In this document: in pieces, positions 43,620 through 51,773 of the stretch
How positions within the stretch are numbered: the stretch's first letter is position 1
Layout: each line of letters begins with the position of its first letter
DNA from: CAIKMD01 sp035277525
GTDB lineage: Bacteria > Pseudomonadota > Alphaproteobacteria > ATCC43930 > CGMCC-115725
NCBI GenBank assembly: GCA_035277525.1
Contig: DATEKH010000138.1
Coordinates: 1-64,000 of the forward strand
Direction of reading: 5' to 3'
Length of the DNA stretch: 64,000 bases
Program-made: the position numbers and the translations under genes
The notes under the pieces: generated by a model
Told to the model about the DNA's origin: nothing
Database searches by the model: none
Seen by the model: only the letters and a program-made list of their open reading frames with translations

Positions 43620-44849
43620 TCAGACAAGGATGCGCATCTCCTGCGGCCGCGTGCCAAGCCGCTCGGCGCCGCTGCGAGTCACCGCGACGGTCTCGCCCCA
43701 GCGCGCGAAATCGCCGATGCCGTCGAGCGCGACCGATGGCTTGATGGCGAAGGAGCAGCCTTCCTCGATGACGAGATCGAGCACCGCGTTCGATTCGGGC
43801 CTGCCGGCGACGAGCAGAGGCCCGTCATCGCCGGTGCCGCGGCCATGACCGCCGAGCCCGGTCTTCGCTCGCCCGTTGAGACCCGTGAAGGTCGAAGCCT
43901 CGATCATCTCGCGCACCGTGACGCCGGGCTTGAGCTTGGCCATGACGCGGTTGAAGGCTTCGAAGACGAGCTTGATCGCGTCATGGAGCTCGGGCTTCGC
44001 GGTGCCGACGCCCCAGGTCTGATCGATCTGGGCGATATAGCCGCCCCATCGGCCCTCGATCTCGAGCAGCAGCGCGTCGCCGGTCTGGAATTTGCGGAAC
44101 GAGGGTTGCTCGAGCCGGTGATAGGCGCGGCCATCCGGGCCGGTCGACCAGCCGATCATCGGCGTGAAGCTGCCGCCGGCATCGGCATTGGCGAACATCA
44201 TCTGCGCGAAGACGTGGCGCTCGCTGACGCCCGGACGCGCGTGCCGGTTGACGGCCTCGAGCGTCGCCTCCGCGACCACCGTGCCCTTGCGCAGGAAATC
44301 GATTTCCTCCGCGCTTTTGCGCCAGCGCGCTTCGCCCAGAACCGGCGTCGCCGACACGAAGCGCGCATGGGGGAAATTGCGCTTCAGGATATCGACCGAT
44401 TGCCAATTGACCTCGCCCTCGGCCGAGCGGATATGCGAGATCGCGGATGAATCGAGTCCGGCAATCGCGATCCTGCCGGATTTGTAGTGCGGGTTCTCAT
44501 CGAGCCATGCGCTGGCCGTCGCGCCGCCGGTGCCGCGCGGCGTCGGCCTGATGTCGGCGAACCAGTTCGAGGACGGCCACACGCCGCCGCGCGAATGCCA
44601 CGCCGTGACCTTGCCTTCGATCGGGAAAGCGACGGTGGTCTCGTCACTGTTTTCGCCGAGCTGGGTCAGGTAGCGCGCATCGGCTTGGCCGCGGTCGTGA
44701 CTGTTGGTGCAAGGCAGACAGAAGATCACGTCGATGCCGTCGCGCGCCATGAGCTTGCGGACTTTCGCCCAACGCTGGTCGCGCTCGGCGAGCGAGAACA
44801 CCGCGTTGCTCCATTCCGGCTTCCAGGGGTTGGTTTCTTCTCCGGCCAT
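43620..44849 (-). CDS. M24-family (creatinase-like) hydrolase, copy 2
   Basis: 409 residues. The His is kept in GHGRGTGDDGPLLV, but ligand positions read GDALLLEIEGRWGGYIAQID (first Asp to Glu, second lost), FAIKPSVA (Glu to Lys) and RWGETVAVT (second Glu lost). NCLPCTNSHDRGQADARYLT-type segment is in the N-terminal domain (FCLPCTNSHDRGQADARYL). Close to copy 3 at 47399. It is 21 bp from the monooxygenase and 28 bp from binding protein 5. Confidence 0.83.
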   Translation of the reverse strand: MAGEETNPWKPEWSNAVFSLAERDQRWAKVRKLMARDGIDVIFCLPCTNSHDRGQADARYLTQLGENSDETTVAFPIEGKVTAWHSRGGVWPSSNWFADIRPTPRGTGGATASAWLDENPHYKSGRIAIAGLDSSAISHIRSAEGEVNWQSVDILKRNFPHARFVSATPVLGEARWRKSAEEIDFLRKGTVVAEATLEAVNRHARPGVSERHVFAQMMFANADAGGSFTPMIGWSTGPDGRAYHRLEQPSFRKFQTGDALLLEIEGRWGGYIAQIDQTWGVGTAKPELHDAIKLVFEAFNRVMAKLKPGVTVREMIEASTFTGLNGRAKTGLGGHGRGTGDDGPLLVAGRPESNAVLDLVIEEGCSFAIKPSVALDGIGDFARWGETVAVTRSGAERLGTRPQEMRILV

Positions 44850-44877
44850 GATCGCGATCCCGCCTGCCTTTCGCTGG

Positions 44878-45921
44878 TTACTTTCGTTCGCCGAGTTGCT
44901 TTACCGCAGCTTCGGCGAATTCCGGCGACAGGAATTTGTCGATGTCAGGCACCGCTCCGGTGACGTTTCCGTGCTGGACGTGAAAGGCCGCTTGGCGCTT
45001 GAGATCGGCGACGTTCACGCGGCCGTTGAGATCGGTGTATTGCCGCGAGGTCTCCCACAGCGTCGGATCCTTCACCGGCAGATATTTCGTGAGGAGCGCG
45101 ATCGTCGCGTCCTTGTTCTTGCCGAGAAAGAACGCGTCGTAATAGTCGCGCGCGCCTTTGAGAAAGGCGACCATGAAGCGGGTGCCGGCATCCTTGTCCT
45201 TCGCGAATTCCGGCGAATAGATCCAGATCGACAGCTCGGCGCCGGGATCGATCGCCCCGCCGGGTATGATGACCCGCGCGAGATTCTGACGGTCGGCCGC
45301 CGTGACCAGCGGCTCGACGAGGAAGCTCGCATCGAGCGTCTTGCTGGCGAAGCCGGCCAGCGTGTCGGGGAAGTTGATGTATTTCACGCTGACATCCGAC
45401 GGCGACATTTTCGCCGCATCGAACAGCTTCTGGAAAATGATCTGGGTGATCTGGCCAGGGCCCGGCCCTTCCGAGATCACCCGCCCTTTGAGGTCGGCAA
45501 AGGTTTTGACCTTGCCGGAATCGACGAGATCGGCCCGCGCGATGATGGCGACGGTGCGATCCTTGGCATCGCCGATATGGGCGAAATCGCCGACAATGCG
45601 GATGTCGATGCCGCGATTGAGCGCGTTGAAAAGTCCGGCATTGGGCGAGCCGCTCGCGGCCTGGAGCTGGTTCGAGGCGACGGATGGGACCATCTCCTGC
45701 CCCGTCGTCCCCTGCACGGTTTCGACATCGAGCCCTTCCTGCTCGAAATAGCCGCGCCGCAGGGCAATCTCGAGGCTCGCTTGATCGGGGCGGCCCGATA
45801 CGCCGAGCCTTATGTGCTTGCGCGGCGCGCTCGGCGCAGCGCCCTGCGATTGCGCATCGGCCGGCAGCGCGGCCAGGGTCACGAGCGCCAGCATCGCGCC
45901 GATGATCGCTTGAAGACGCAT
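44878..45921 (-). CDS. NMT1/THI5-like binding protein, paralogue 5
   Basis: 347 residues. The signal peptide RLQAIIGAMLALVTLAALPA precedes VSGRPDQASLEIALRRGYFE and NALNRGIDIRIVGDFAHIGD. GAGGAAAG lies just before the ATG. It is cotranscribed with type-A copy 3, M24 copy 2 and LLM copy 2. Confidence 0.88.
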   Translation of the reverse strand: MRLQAIIGAMLALVTLAALPADAQSQGAAPSAPRKHIRLGVSGRPDQASLEIALRRGYFEQEGLDVETVQGTTGQEMVPSVASNQLQAASGSPNAGLFNALNRGIDIRIVGDFAHIGDAKDRTVAIIARADLVDSGKVKTFADLKGRVISEGPGPGQITQIIFQKLFDAAKMSPSDVSVKYINFPDTLAGFASKTLDASFLVEPLVTAADRQNLARVIIPGGAIDPGAELSIWIYSPEFAKDKDAGTRFMVAFLKGARDYYDAFFLGKNKDATIALLTKYLPVKDPTLWETSRQYTDLNGRVNVADLKRQAAFHVQHGNVTGAVPDIDKFLSPEFAEAAVKQLGERK

Positions 45922-45962
45922 TCTTTCCTCCCCCGCCGCTCGGCCGCCCTCGCGACGGCTTT

Positions 45963-46604
45963 TCACCAGATCGCGCGGGCCTCGCGCTGCTCCGGCGTGT
46001 CTTTGGCGGAATTCCAGCTATAGCCCAGCGGATTGACGAAGCCGCATTCGGGACAAGTGCGATTCTTCGGATCGCAGTTGTAATCCCGGATCGCTTGATC
46101 TTCCGCTTTCCAGAAGCCTTGCAGCCCGTATTGGCCGGTGTGATAGCGGAACTCGTAAAGAAGCGTGAGGCATTGCTGGCAATACCAGGCGAAGCTCTCG
46201 CCCTCGGTGCCAGCCGGCGTTTGCATGATGACGAGATAATGCCCCAGCGGATCGCCCTCGAGGTTGGGAAGGCCGAGATAAACCTCGTCCATGTCGTTGA
46301 CGTGCCAGAAGCCGAAGCTGTGCGCGACGCGATGCGGGGTTCCGGCCGTGGTCACATGGATCTGCATCGGTTTGTGCATGATCGACTCGACGCCCTTGGG
46401 GCCGAGCTCCAGCGCGCCCGAAATATTGCCCTTGCGCGGATCGACGATCCCCGCTTCGAGCGAAATGGCGCGGCGGCGGATGCCGTAGATATTCTGCCCG
46501 ACCGTGCGGAACGTCGAGAACTTGCCGACGATCCTGTCCTGGAAGAAATCCCAGTCGTCGATGATCTTGTCGATCGGCTCGTCGATCGTGAGCTCGCGAA
46601 ACAT
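45963..46604 (-). CDS. HAAO-like dioxygenase, type A copy 3
   Basis: 213 residues. FRELTIDEPIDKIIDDWDFF start, GFWHVNDMDEVYLGL motif, cysteine pairs WYCQQCLTLLYE and RTCPECGFVNP. First gene of the operon running to 42513; divergent from type-B copy 2 over 196 bp. Confidence 0.72.
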   Translation of the reverse strand: MFRELTIDEPIDKIIDDWDFFQDRIVGKFSTFRTVGQNIYGIRRRAISLEAGIVDPRKGNISGALELGPKGVESIMHKPMQIHVTTAGTPHRVAHSFGFWHVNDMDEVYLGLPNLEGDPLGHYLVIMQTPAGTEGESFAWYCQQCLTLLYEFRYHTGQYGLQGFWKAEDQAIRDYNCDPKNRTCPECGFVNPLGYSWNSAKDTPEQREARAIW

Positions 46605-46773
46605 GCGACCCTCCCCGCCGGCTCTCAGCACCGGCTGTGCTTCACGATAAGACCGGCCCACCCCCCTGTCGACAGCGTTAGCGGCAACATTGCGTTGCCC
46701 AAACGAACGGCTAGGTGTGCACCAAGCGGAGGCCTGAAAAGAGCTGCCGTGACACCCCTTTGCCCGCGCTTTA

Positions 46774-46794
46774 TCCTCGCTCGGGGAGCGAGGA
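46774..46794 (+). promoter_or_regulatory. Hairpin over the ribosome site of type-B copy 2
   Basis: TCCTCGCT / AGCGAGGA form a perfect 8-bp stem with a 5-nt loop. The 3' arm includes the AGGA ribosome site, 6 bp before the ATG at 46801, so folding would block translation. Confidence 0.5.
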
Positions 46795-46800
46795 TGCGCC

Positions 46801-47373
46801 ATGACCAACGAGCCGACGATTTGCTACGAATTCGCCCTCAACGAGACGGCGCTCGAGGGCGGCTGGCACCAGGCGAACAACTACAATCTCTGGGTCGGGC
46901 GGCAGTCGCCCGAGGATCCGCCCTATCGCATGATCGAGCGGCGCGATGACCGCGCGGTCCGGCTTCCGTTGCGGCCGCGGATGATGCACACCGTGACCGC
47001 GGGTACGCCCTATCGCATCGCACACTTGTTCGGTGCTTGGCGCATTTCGGATGCCGACATGATCTATCTGCGGGTCGAGGAAGAGCGCGCCGTCTATCAC
47101 ACCTTGCTGACGGCCATGTGCCGCGACGTGCGCGAGGATGTTCTCCTCTGGTTTTGTCCCGAATGCGGCCGCGAGATGACGCGCGAGCGCTTCGATTCCC
47201 GGCGCAACGGCCTCGCGGCGTTCTGGCCATTCCTGCTCGAGCAGGGGCGCGCCTTCAACGCTGACGCGACACGCCGGATTTGCGCCGCCTGCAAGGCGAC
47301 GCATCCTCTTGCCTATGGCTTCGATGCCGCCGCTGACACGCCGGAGGAAGCTGCGGCGCGGCGCGCCTGGTAA
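46801..47373 (+). CDS. HAAO-like cupin/rubredoxin-type protein, type B copy 2
   Basis: 190 residues, the same length as copy 1. Cysteine pairs WFCPECGREMT and RRICAACKATHP are kept. The metal motif is lost: GAWRISDADMIYL has Arg, Ser and Met where type A has His, Asn and Glu. Start EPTICYEFALNETALEGGWH resembles copy 1. The same loss in two independent copies argues for a maintained structural or regulatory role. It is a single-gene unit facing the type-A operon. Confidence 0.7.
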   Translation: MTNEPTICYEFALNETALEGGWHQANNYNLWVGRQSPEDPPYRMIERRDDRAVRLPLRPRMMHTVTAGTPYRIAHLFGAWRISDADMIYLRVEEERAVYHTLLTAMCRDVREDVLLWFCPECGREMTRERFDSRRNGLAAFWPFLLEQGRAFNADATRRICAACKATHPLAYGFDAAADTPEEAAARRAW

Positions 47374-47398
47374 CGCCCGGAGCGCGCCCGCCCCGCCC

Positions 47399-48622
47399 TC
47401 AGTTTTGGACAATGAGCGCGGGCTTGCGCGTCCCGAGCCGCTCGGCGCCGCGCGCGGTGACGACGACGCTATCGCCCCACCGGCTGTAATCCTCGACCCC
47501 ATCGACCCGAGCCGACGGCTTGATGATGAATGCGCAATCCTCCTCGATGACGATGTCGAGGACCTGTTGCGGCTCCGGACGGAACGCCACCAGAAGCGGG
47601 CCGTCATTGCCGGTGCCGCGGCCATGAAAGCCGAGGCCGGTCTCGATCCGGCCGTCGCGGCTCTTGAGGCTCGCCGCCGCGATAAGGTCGGCGATCCGGG
47701 CTCCGGGCGCCATCTTGGCCCGCACGCGCTCGAACGCCTCGATCGTCAGCTTCATCCCTTCGATCATCTCCGGCGTGGGCTCGGCGATCACCAGGGTCTG
47801 ATCGATTTGCGCGATATAGCCGCCCCAGCGGCCTTCGATCTCGAGCAGCATCGCATCGCCGCGCGCGAGCTTGCGGAACGAGGGCTGCGCGATGCGGTGA
47901 TAGACGCGGCCCTGCGGTCCGCTGCACCAGCCGATCTGCGGCGGAAAGCTGCCGCCCGCGCTCGCATTGGCATAGATCATCTCGGCGAAGAGCTGGCGCT
48001 CCGACGCGCCTTCGCGGGCGTGGCGGCGCAAGGCTTCGAGCTCGATCTCGGCGATCCTGGTGCCGCGGCGGATATAGTCGATTTCGGCGGCGCTCTTGCG
48101 ATAGCGCGCTTCACCGAGGATCGGTGTCGCCGACACGAAGCGAGCCGCCGGAAAATTCTTCTTCAGCAGCTCGACCGAGCCCCACATCACCTCGCCTTCG
48201 GCCGAGCGCATATGCGACAGCGGCGACGCGGTCAGGCCGGCGATCGCGATCGTCGCCTTCTGATAAGGCGGATTCTCGTTGAGCCACGAGGTTATGGTCG
48301 TACCACCGCCGCCGCGCACCTGCGGCCGGATATCGCCGACCCAGTTAGAGCCGGGCCATGCGCCGCCGCGCGACAGCCAGGCCGTGACCTTGCCCTCGAC
48401 CGGAAAGGCGACCGTGGTCTCGTCGCCGTTTTCGCCGAGTTGCGTCAGATAGCGGCTATCCGCCTGGGCGCGGTCGTAATTATGCGTGTTCGGCAGGCAG
48501 ATGATGAGATCGATGCCATCGCGCGCCATGAGGCCCCGCACTTTCTTCCAGCGCAGCTCGCGCTCTTCCAGCGGAAAGACCGCGTTGGCCCATTCGGGCG
48601 ACCACGGATTGTCTTCGCTCAT
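47399..48622 (-). CDS. M24-family (creatinase-like) hydrolase, copy 3
   Basis: 407 residues from ATG 48622. The His is kept in FHGRGTGNDGPLLV; other ligands are replaced (AMLLEIEGRWGGYIAQIDQT, FIIKPSAR, RWGDSVVVT). Very like copy 2. It follows type-A copy 4 by 54 bp on the same strand. Confidence 0.83.
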   Translation of the reverse strand: MSEDNPWSPEWANAVFPLEERELRWKKVRGLMARDGIDLIICLPNTHNYDRAQADSRYLTQLGENGDETTVAFPVEGKVTAWLSRGGAWPGSNWVGDIRPQVRGGGGTTITSWLNENPPYQKATIAIAGLTASPLSHMRSAEGEVMWGSVELLKKNFPAARFVSATPILGEARYRKSAAEIDYIRRGTRIAEIELEALRRHAREGASERQLFAEMIYANASAGGSFPPQIGWCSGPQGRVYHRIAQPSFRKLARGDAMLLEIEGRWGGYIAQIDQTLVIAEPTPEMIEGMKLTIEAFERVRAKMAPGARIADLIAAASLKSRDGRIETGLGFHGRGTGNDGPLLVAFRPEPQQVLDIVIEEDCAFIIKPSARVDGVEDYSRWGDSVVVTARGAERLGTRKPALIVQN

Positions 48623-48676
48623 GAGCAACCCCGACGGACAAAACTGTGAAATTTCGGCGCTGGCGGCGCGGCGATT

Positions 48677-49312
48677 TTACCAGAGAGCGCGTGCCGCGCG
48701 CTCTTCCTCGGTATCCTTCGCGGTATTCCAGACATAGCCGAGGGGATTGACATGGCCGCATTCGGGACAAGTCCGGTGCGCCGCGTCGCTGTTATAGGCG
48801 CGGATCGCATTTTCCTCGGCGCGCCAGAAGCCCTTGAGGCCGAGTTCGCCGCTGCGATAGTGAACCTCGTGGAGCATGGTGACGCATTTCTCGCAATACC
48901 AGGCGAAGCTCTCGCCTTCATTGCCCTTGGGCGTCTGCATGATCACGAGGAAATAACCGAGCGAATCTTCGCCCGCGCCCGGCACCGGCAGATAGAGCTC
49001 GTCCATGTCGTTGATGTGCCAATAGCCGAGGCTGTGCGGAATGCGGTGCGGCGTGCCCGCCGTGGTGATATGGAAATGAAGCGGATTGCGGCCCGTGCCG
49101 ACAATGCCCTGCGGCCCGAGCAGCAGGCTGCTGAACTTGCCCTTCTTGAGATCGACCACCTCGGTGCGGCTGACGGCGCGCCGGCGGATGCCATAGATGT
49201 TTTGGCCGAATTCGCGGAACGTCGAAAACTTCGTGGCAATCTTGTCTTCGAGGAAGTCCCAATCATCGGCGATCTTCTCGATCGGCTCGTCGACCATGAC
49301 CTCGGTGTACAT
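48677..49312 (-). CDS. HAAO-like dioxygenase, type A copy 4
   Basis: 211 residues. YTEVMVDEPIEKIADDWDFL start, GYWHINDMDELYLPV motif, cysteine pairs WYCEKCVTMLHE and RTCPECGHVNP. Its LGYFLVIMQTP has Tyr where copies 1-3 have His, so that His is unlikely to be an obligatory ligand. Operon partner of M24 copy 3. Confidence 0.72.
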   Translation of the reverse strand: MYTEVMVDEPIEKIADDWDFLEDKIATKFSTFREFGQNIYGIRRRAVSRTEVVDLKKGKFSSLLLGPQGIVGTGRNPLHFHITTAGTPHRIPHSLGYWHINDMDELYLPVPGAGEDSLGYFLVIMQTPKGNEGESFAWYCEKCVTMLHEVHYRSGELGLKGFWRAEENAIRAYNSDAAHRTCPECGHVNPLGYVWNTAKDTEEERAARALW

Positions 49313-49432
49313 GGCGTTCCTCGCAAACAAAGCGTCGATAAGTGCTTGCGAGTATAGCGGCGGCGCGTGGCAAAGTCATCGGCGAGGGGCGAGATGCGCC
49401 CGAGCGCCCTTTCCACCGGCGGCCATGTCGCC

Positions 49433-49620
49433 TCAATCGCCGCCGCCTCTCCTCGCGCAGAGCGGTCGACCGAAAGCCGTGTTGTCCGCTCGCGCCTCCA
49501 ATCCCGCGGCGTAGGCCAAGAGCGAATGCCGCGCGGGATCGCCCTCCGGGATGGCGATCGCCAAGCGCCGGCAGTCGCGCGCTTTCAGATAGATCGCAGA
49601 TAGATCGCTGTCGCGTCCAT
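49433..49620 (-). pseudogene. Small gene broken by an 11-bp tandem duplication
   Basis: From ATG 49620 the frame reads DATAIYL and then hits a stop after 11 codons. Removing one copy of the 11-bp repeat at 49587-49608 restores a 58-residue frame with DATAIYLKARDCRRLAIAIP and EGDPARHSLLAYAAGLEARA, a pattern I associate with small helical proteins of rhizobial relatives. The downstream frame is also open from 49675, so expression from another start is not excluded. Confidence 0.6.
49587..49608. repeat. 11-bp perfect tandem duplication
   Basis: AGATAGATCGC occurs twice in tandem on the + strand. Eleven is not a multiple of three, so the copy shifts the frame of the small gene on the minus strand. 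Confidence 0.95.
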
Positions 49621-49628
49621 GTTCCGTG

Positions 49629-49820
49629 CTATCGCTTCGCCTCCTCCGCGCGAAGCCTGTCTGCCATTTCGTCATACTGACGGGCGATGCGGACGAGCGC
49701 TTCGCGGGGGCGTTGTTCGCCCCCGCCCGTCATCGGAAAACCACCATTCTGGCCAAGATATGCCGGCGGATCACGCTTAGGCAGGATTGGCCCGCAGCAA
49801 TCGGTCGCTCCGCAGAACAT
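49629..49820 (-). CDS. Possible small protein or remnant
   Basis: An open frame of up to 63 residues overlapping the end of the phenylalanine hydroxylase gene. A shorter start at 49733 gives 34 residues ending REALVRIARQYDEMADRLRA, a helical pattern seen in small rhizobial proteins. A strong hairpin lies inside it. It may be a real small gene, a remnant of a longer gene, or chance. The rest of 49313-49776 holds only the broken gene. Confidence 0.3.
   Translation of the reverse strand: MFCGATDCCGPILPKRDPPAYLGQNGGFPMTGGGEQRPREALVRIARQYDEMADRLRAEEAKR
49704..49726. terminator. Strong GC hairpin after the phenylalanine hydroxylase gene
   Basis: GCGGGGGCG / CGCCCCCGC pair perfectly around a 5-nt loop, 51 bp past the hydroxylase stop. 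There is no clear T-run; terminator is the most likely role. Confidence 0.4.
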
Positions 49821-50583
49821 CGTCAGGATCGAGATCGCTCAGCTTCGCGAGTTCGGCATAATAGGGCGTGAAATCGGGCTGCGTCGCTTCGAAAAGCTGC
49901 TCGAAGCTGTCGATGACGAAATAGCTTTCCTGATAATCGTCGATGCGATAGCGCGTCCGCATGACGCGCAGCAGATCGAAGGCGATGCGGCGGGGCTTCG
50001 GGTCTTCGAGACAATAGATCGATTCGCCTTTCGACGAGACGATGCCCGAGCCGTAGATGCGCAGACCTTCCGGCGTCGCGATGAGGCCAAACTCGACCGT
50101 GTACCAATAGAGCCGCGCGAGATGCTCGAGATTGTGAAGTCGCAGCGCTTTGAGCCCGCCCTTGCCATAGGCCTCCATATAATCGGCGAAGACCGGATTC
50201 ATCAGCATCGGCACATGGCCGAAGATATCGTGAAAGATGTCGGGCTCTTGCAAATAGTCGAGCTGATCCTGGCGGCGGATGAAGCAGGTCGAGGGAAAGC
50301 GCCGATTGGCGAGATGCGCGAAGAACACGTCGTCGGCGACGAGGCCGGGCACCGCGACGATGCGCCAGCGCGTCGCACGCTCGAGCTTTTCGTTCAGGCG
50401 GCGGAAATCGGGAATGCCCTCGGCTTCGACACCAAGCGCCTTCAAACCGTCGAGAAAAGGCCGGCAGGCGCGGCGCGCGAGGATCGCTTCCTGGCGATGG
50501 AACAGGATGCGCCAAATGGCATGCTGCTCGGGAGCGTAGGACTCCCATTTCTGTTCCAAGCCGGGCTGCTCACTATCCTTCAT
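49777..50583 (-). CDS. phhA: Phenylalanine 4-monooxygenase
   Basis: 268 residues, the bacterial length. Iron ligands are visible in HDIFGHVPML (two His) and YWYTVEFGL (Glu). It hydroxylates phenylalanine to tyrosine using tetrahydropterin and oxygen. No pterin recycling gene (phhB) is adjacent; a quinone-reductase-like gene lies 27 bp upstream on the same strand. Confidence 0.93.
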   Translation of the reverse strand: MKDSEQPGLEQKWESYAPEQHAIWRILFHRQEAILARRACRPFLDGLKALGVEAEGIPDFRRLNEKLERATRWRIVAVPGLVADDVFFAHLANRRFPSTCFIRRQDQLDYLQEPDIFHDIFGHVPMLMNPVFADYMEAYGKGGLKALRLHNLEHLARLYWYTVEFGLIATPEGLRIYGSGIVSSKGESIYCLEDPKPRRIAFDLLRVMRTRYRIDDYQESYFVIDSFEQLFEATQPDFTPYYAELAKLSDLDPDDVLRSDRLLRANPA

Positions 50584-50610
50584 CGCGGGAGCCGTATGTT
50601 TTCCGTTCGC

Positions 50611-51546
50611 TCAAAACCCGATGATGATGCGGCCGCGGGTGCCGCCGGCCTCGAGACGGCGGTGGGCCTCTGCGGCCTGCTCGGGCTTATAGATGGCGGC
50701 GACGCGCAGCGTGATCTTGCCCTCGTCCACAAGCTGCCGCAGCCGGTCGAGCTTGGCGCGCTCGAAAGCGTAGTCACGCACGAAGGTGATCGAGAAGCGG
50801 ATATCGCGCGTCGGCACGCCGGGGAAACCGCGCACCGAAGTAAAAGCGCCGCCATCCTTCACCGCGGGGATGACGAGCTCTTTCAGCACCGCGCCATCGG
50901 CAAGGCCGTCGACGCCTTGCGGAAAATGCTGGCGGATACGCGCGGCGACATCGTCACCGCGGCGCACGACGATATCGGCGCCCAATGCTTTGACCAGCGC
51001 CTCGTCCTTCTCGGACGCATCGGCGATCACCGTCAGGCCTCCAGTCTTGGCGAGCTGTACGACATAGCCGCCATAAGCCCCGGCGGCGCCGGTGACTGCG
51101 ATGACCTGGCCCGGCTTCAGCCCGAGGAGATCGAGCGAGCGACGCGCGGTCAGCCCGTTCATCGGCAGGCTGGCGGCCTCGGCATGCGACTTACCCTTGG
51201 GCGCGAGCACCACCGAGCGCGCATCGAGCACGATCTGCTCGCGATAGGCGCCATGGCTGCCTTTCGGCACGACGATCGCCAGCACCGCGTCGCCGGGCTT
51301 GAGACCGGTCACGCCGGCGCCGACCTCGTCGATGATGCCGCCCGCCTCCATGCCCGGCACGTAAGGCGGCGGATCGGCCTTTTGCTGCTCGGCGCGCGAG
51401 CCGTTGCGCGTGCTGACATCGGTCGGGTTAACGGTCGCCGCATGGTTGTGGATGCGCACCTGCCCCGCCCCGGCATGGATTTCCGGAAGATCGATGACCT
51501 GAAGCACCTCGGGTCCGCCCCAAGTGAAAAGCCCAACTCCACGCAT
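50611..51546 (-). CDS. Quinone-oxidoreductase-like MDR protein
   Basis: 311 residues. The medium-chain dehydrogenase/reductase fold starts RGVGLFTWGGPEVLQVIDLP; the nucleotide-binding motif is AVTGAAGAYGGYVVQLAK. No catalytic or structural zinc cysteines are seen, as in quinone oxidoreductases of the Qor type. ATG 51546 was chosen by family start. The substrate could be a quinone or an enone from aromatic breakdown. Confidence 0.85.
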   Translation of the reverse strand: MRGVGLFTWGGPEVLQVIDLPEIHAGAGQVRIHNHAATVNPTDVSTRNGSRAEQQKADPPPYVPGMEAGGIIDEVGAGVTGLKPGDAVLAIVVPKGSHGAYREQIVLDARSVVLAPKGKSHAEAASLPMNGLTARRSLDLLGLKPGQVIAVTGAAGAYGGYVVQLAKTGGLTVIADASEKDEALVKALGADIVVRRGDDVAARIRQHFPQGVDGLADGAVLKELVIPAVKDGGAFTSVRGFPGVPTRDIRFSITFVRDYAFERAKLDRLRQLVDEGKITLRVAAIYKPEQAAEAHRRLEAGGTRGRIIIGF

Positions 51547-51773
51547 CGCGCGCCTCGCTTGCTGGTTGTTATGCCGAGGATAGCGCAAAAGTGGTTTCCT
51601 TTCCCGCCCGCGTAGTGAAAGGATCAGGGGCGGGCCGAGAGTGGCGAAATCAACGCCGCAGATCTCGACGGATGGATCGGTGTGGTGAAGCGGCCGGGCA
51701 AAACGAGCCGGCAACGACAAGGCTCGGCTGCCGGTTTATGCGTTGAAAGAATTGAAATAAGCGGAGAGCGCGC

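Noticed and set aside
42588..44450. 620-codon antisense frame over the LLM and M24 genes
   Set aside because: No recognisable domain; opposite strand carries well-supported genes with ribosome sites.
34690..45921. Binding-protein tandem array as a CRISPR-like or DNA-level repeat array
   Set aside because: The repeats are full genes related at protein level, not short direct repeats with spacers.
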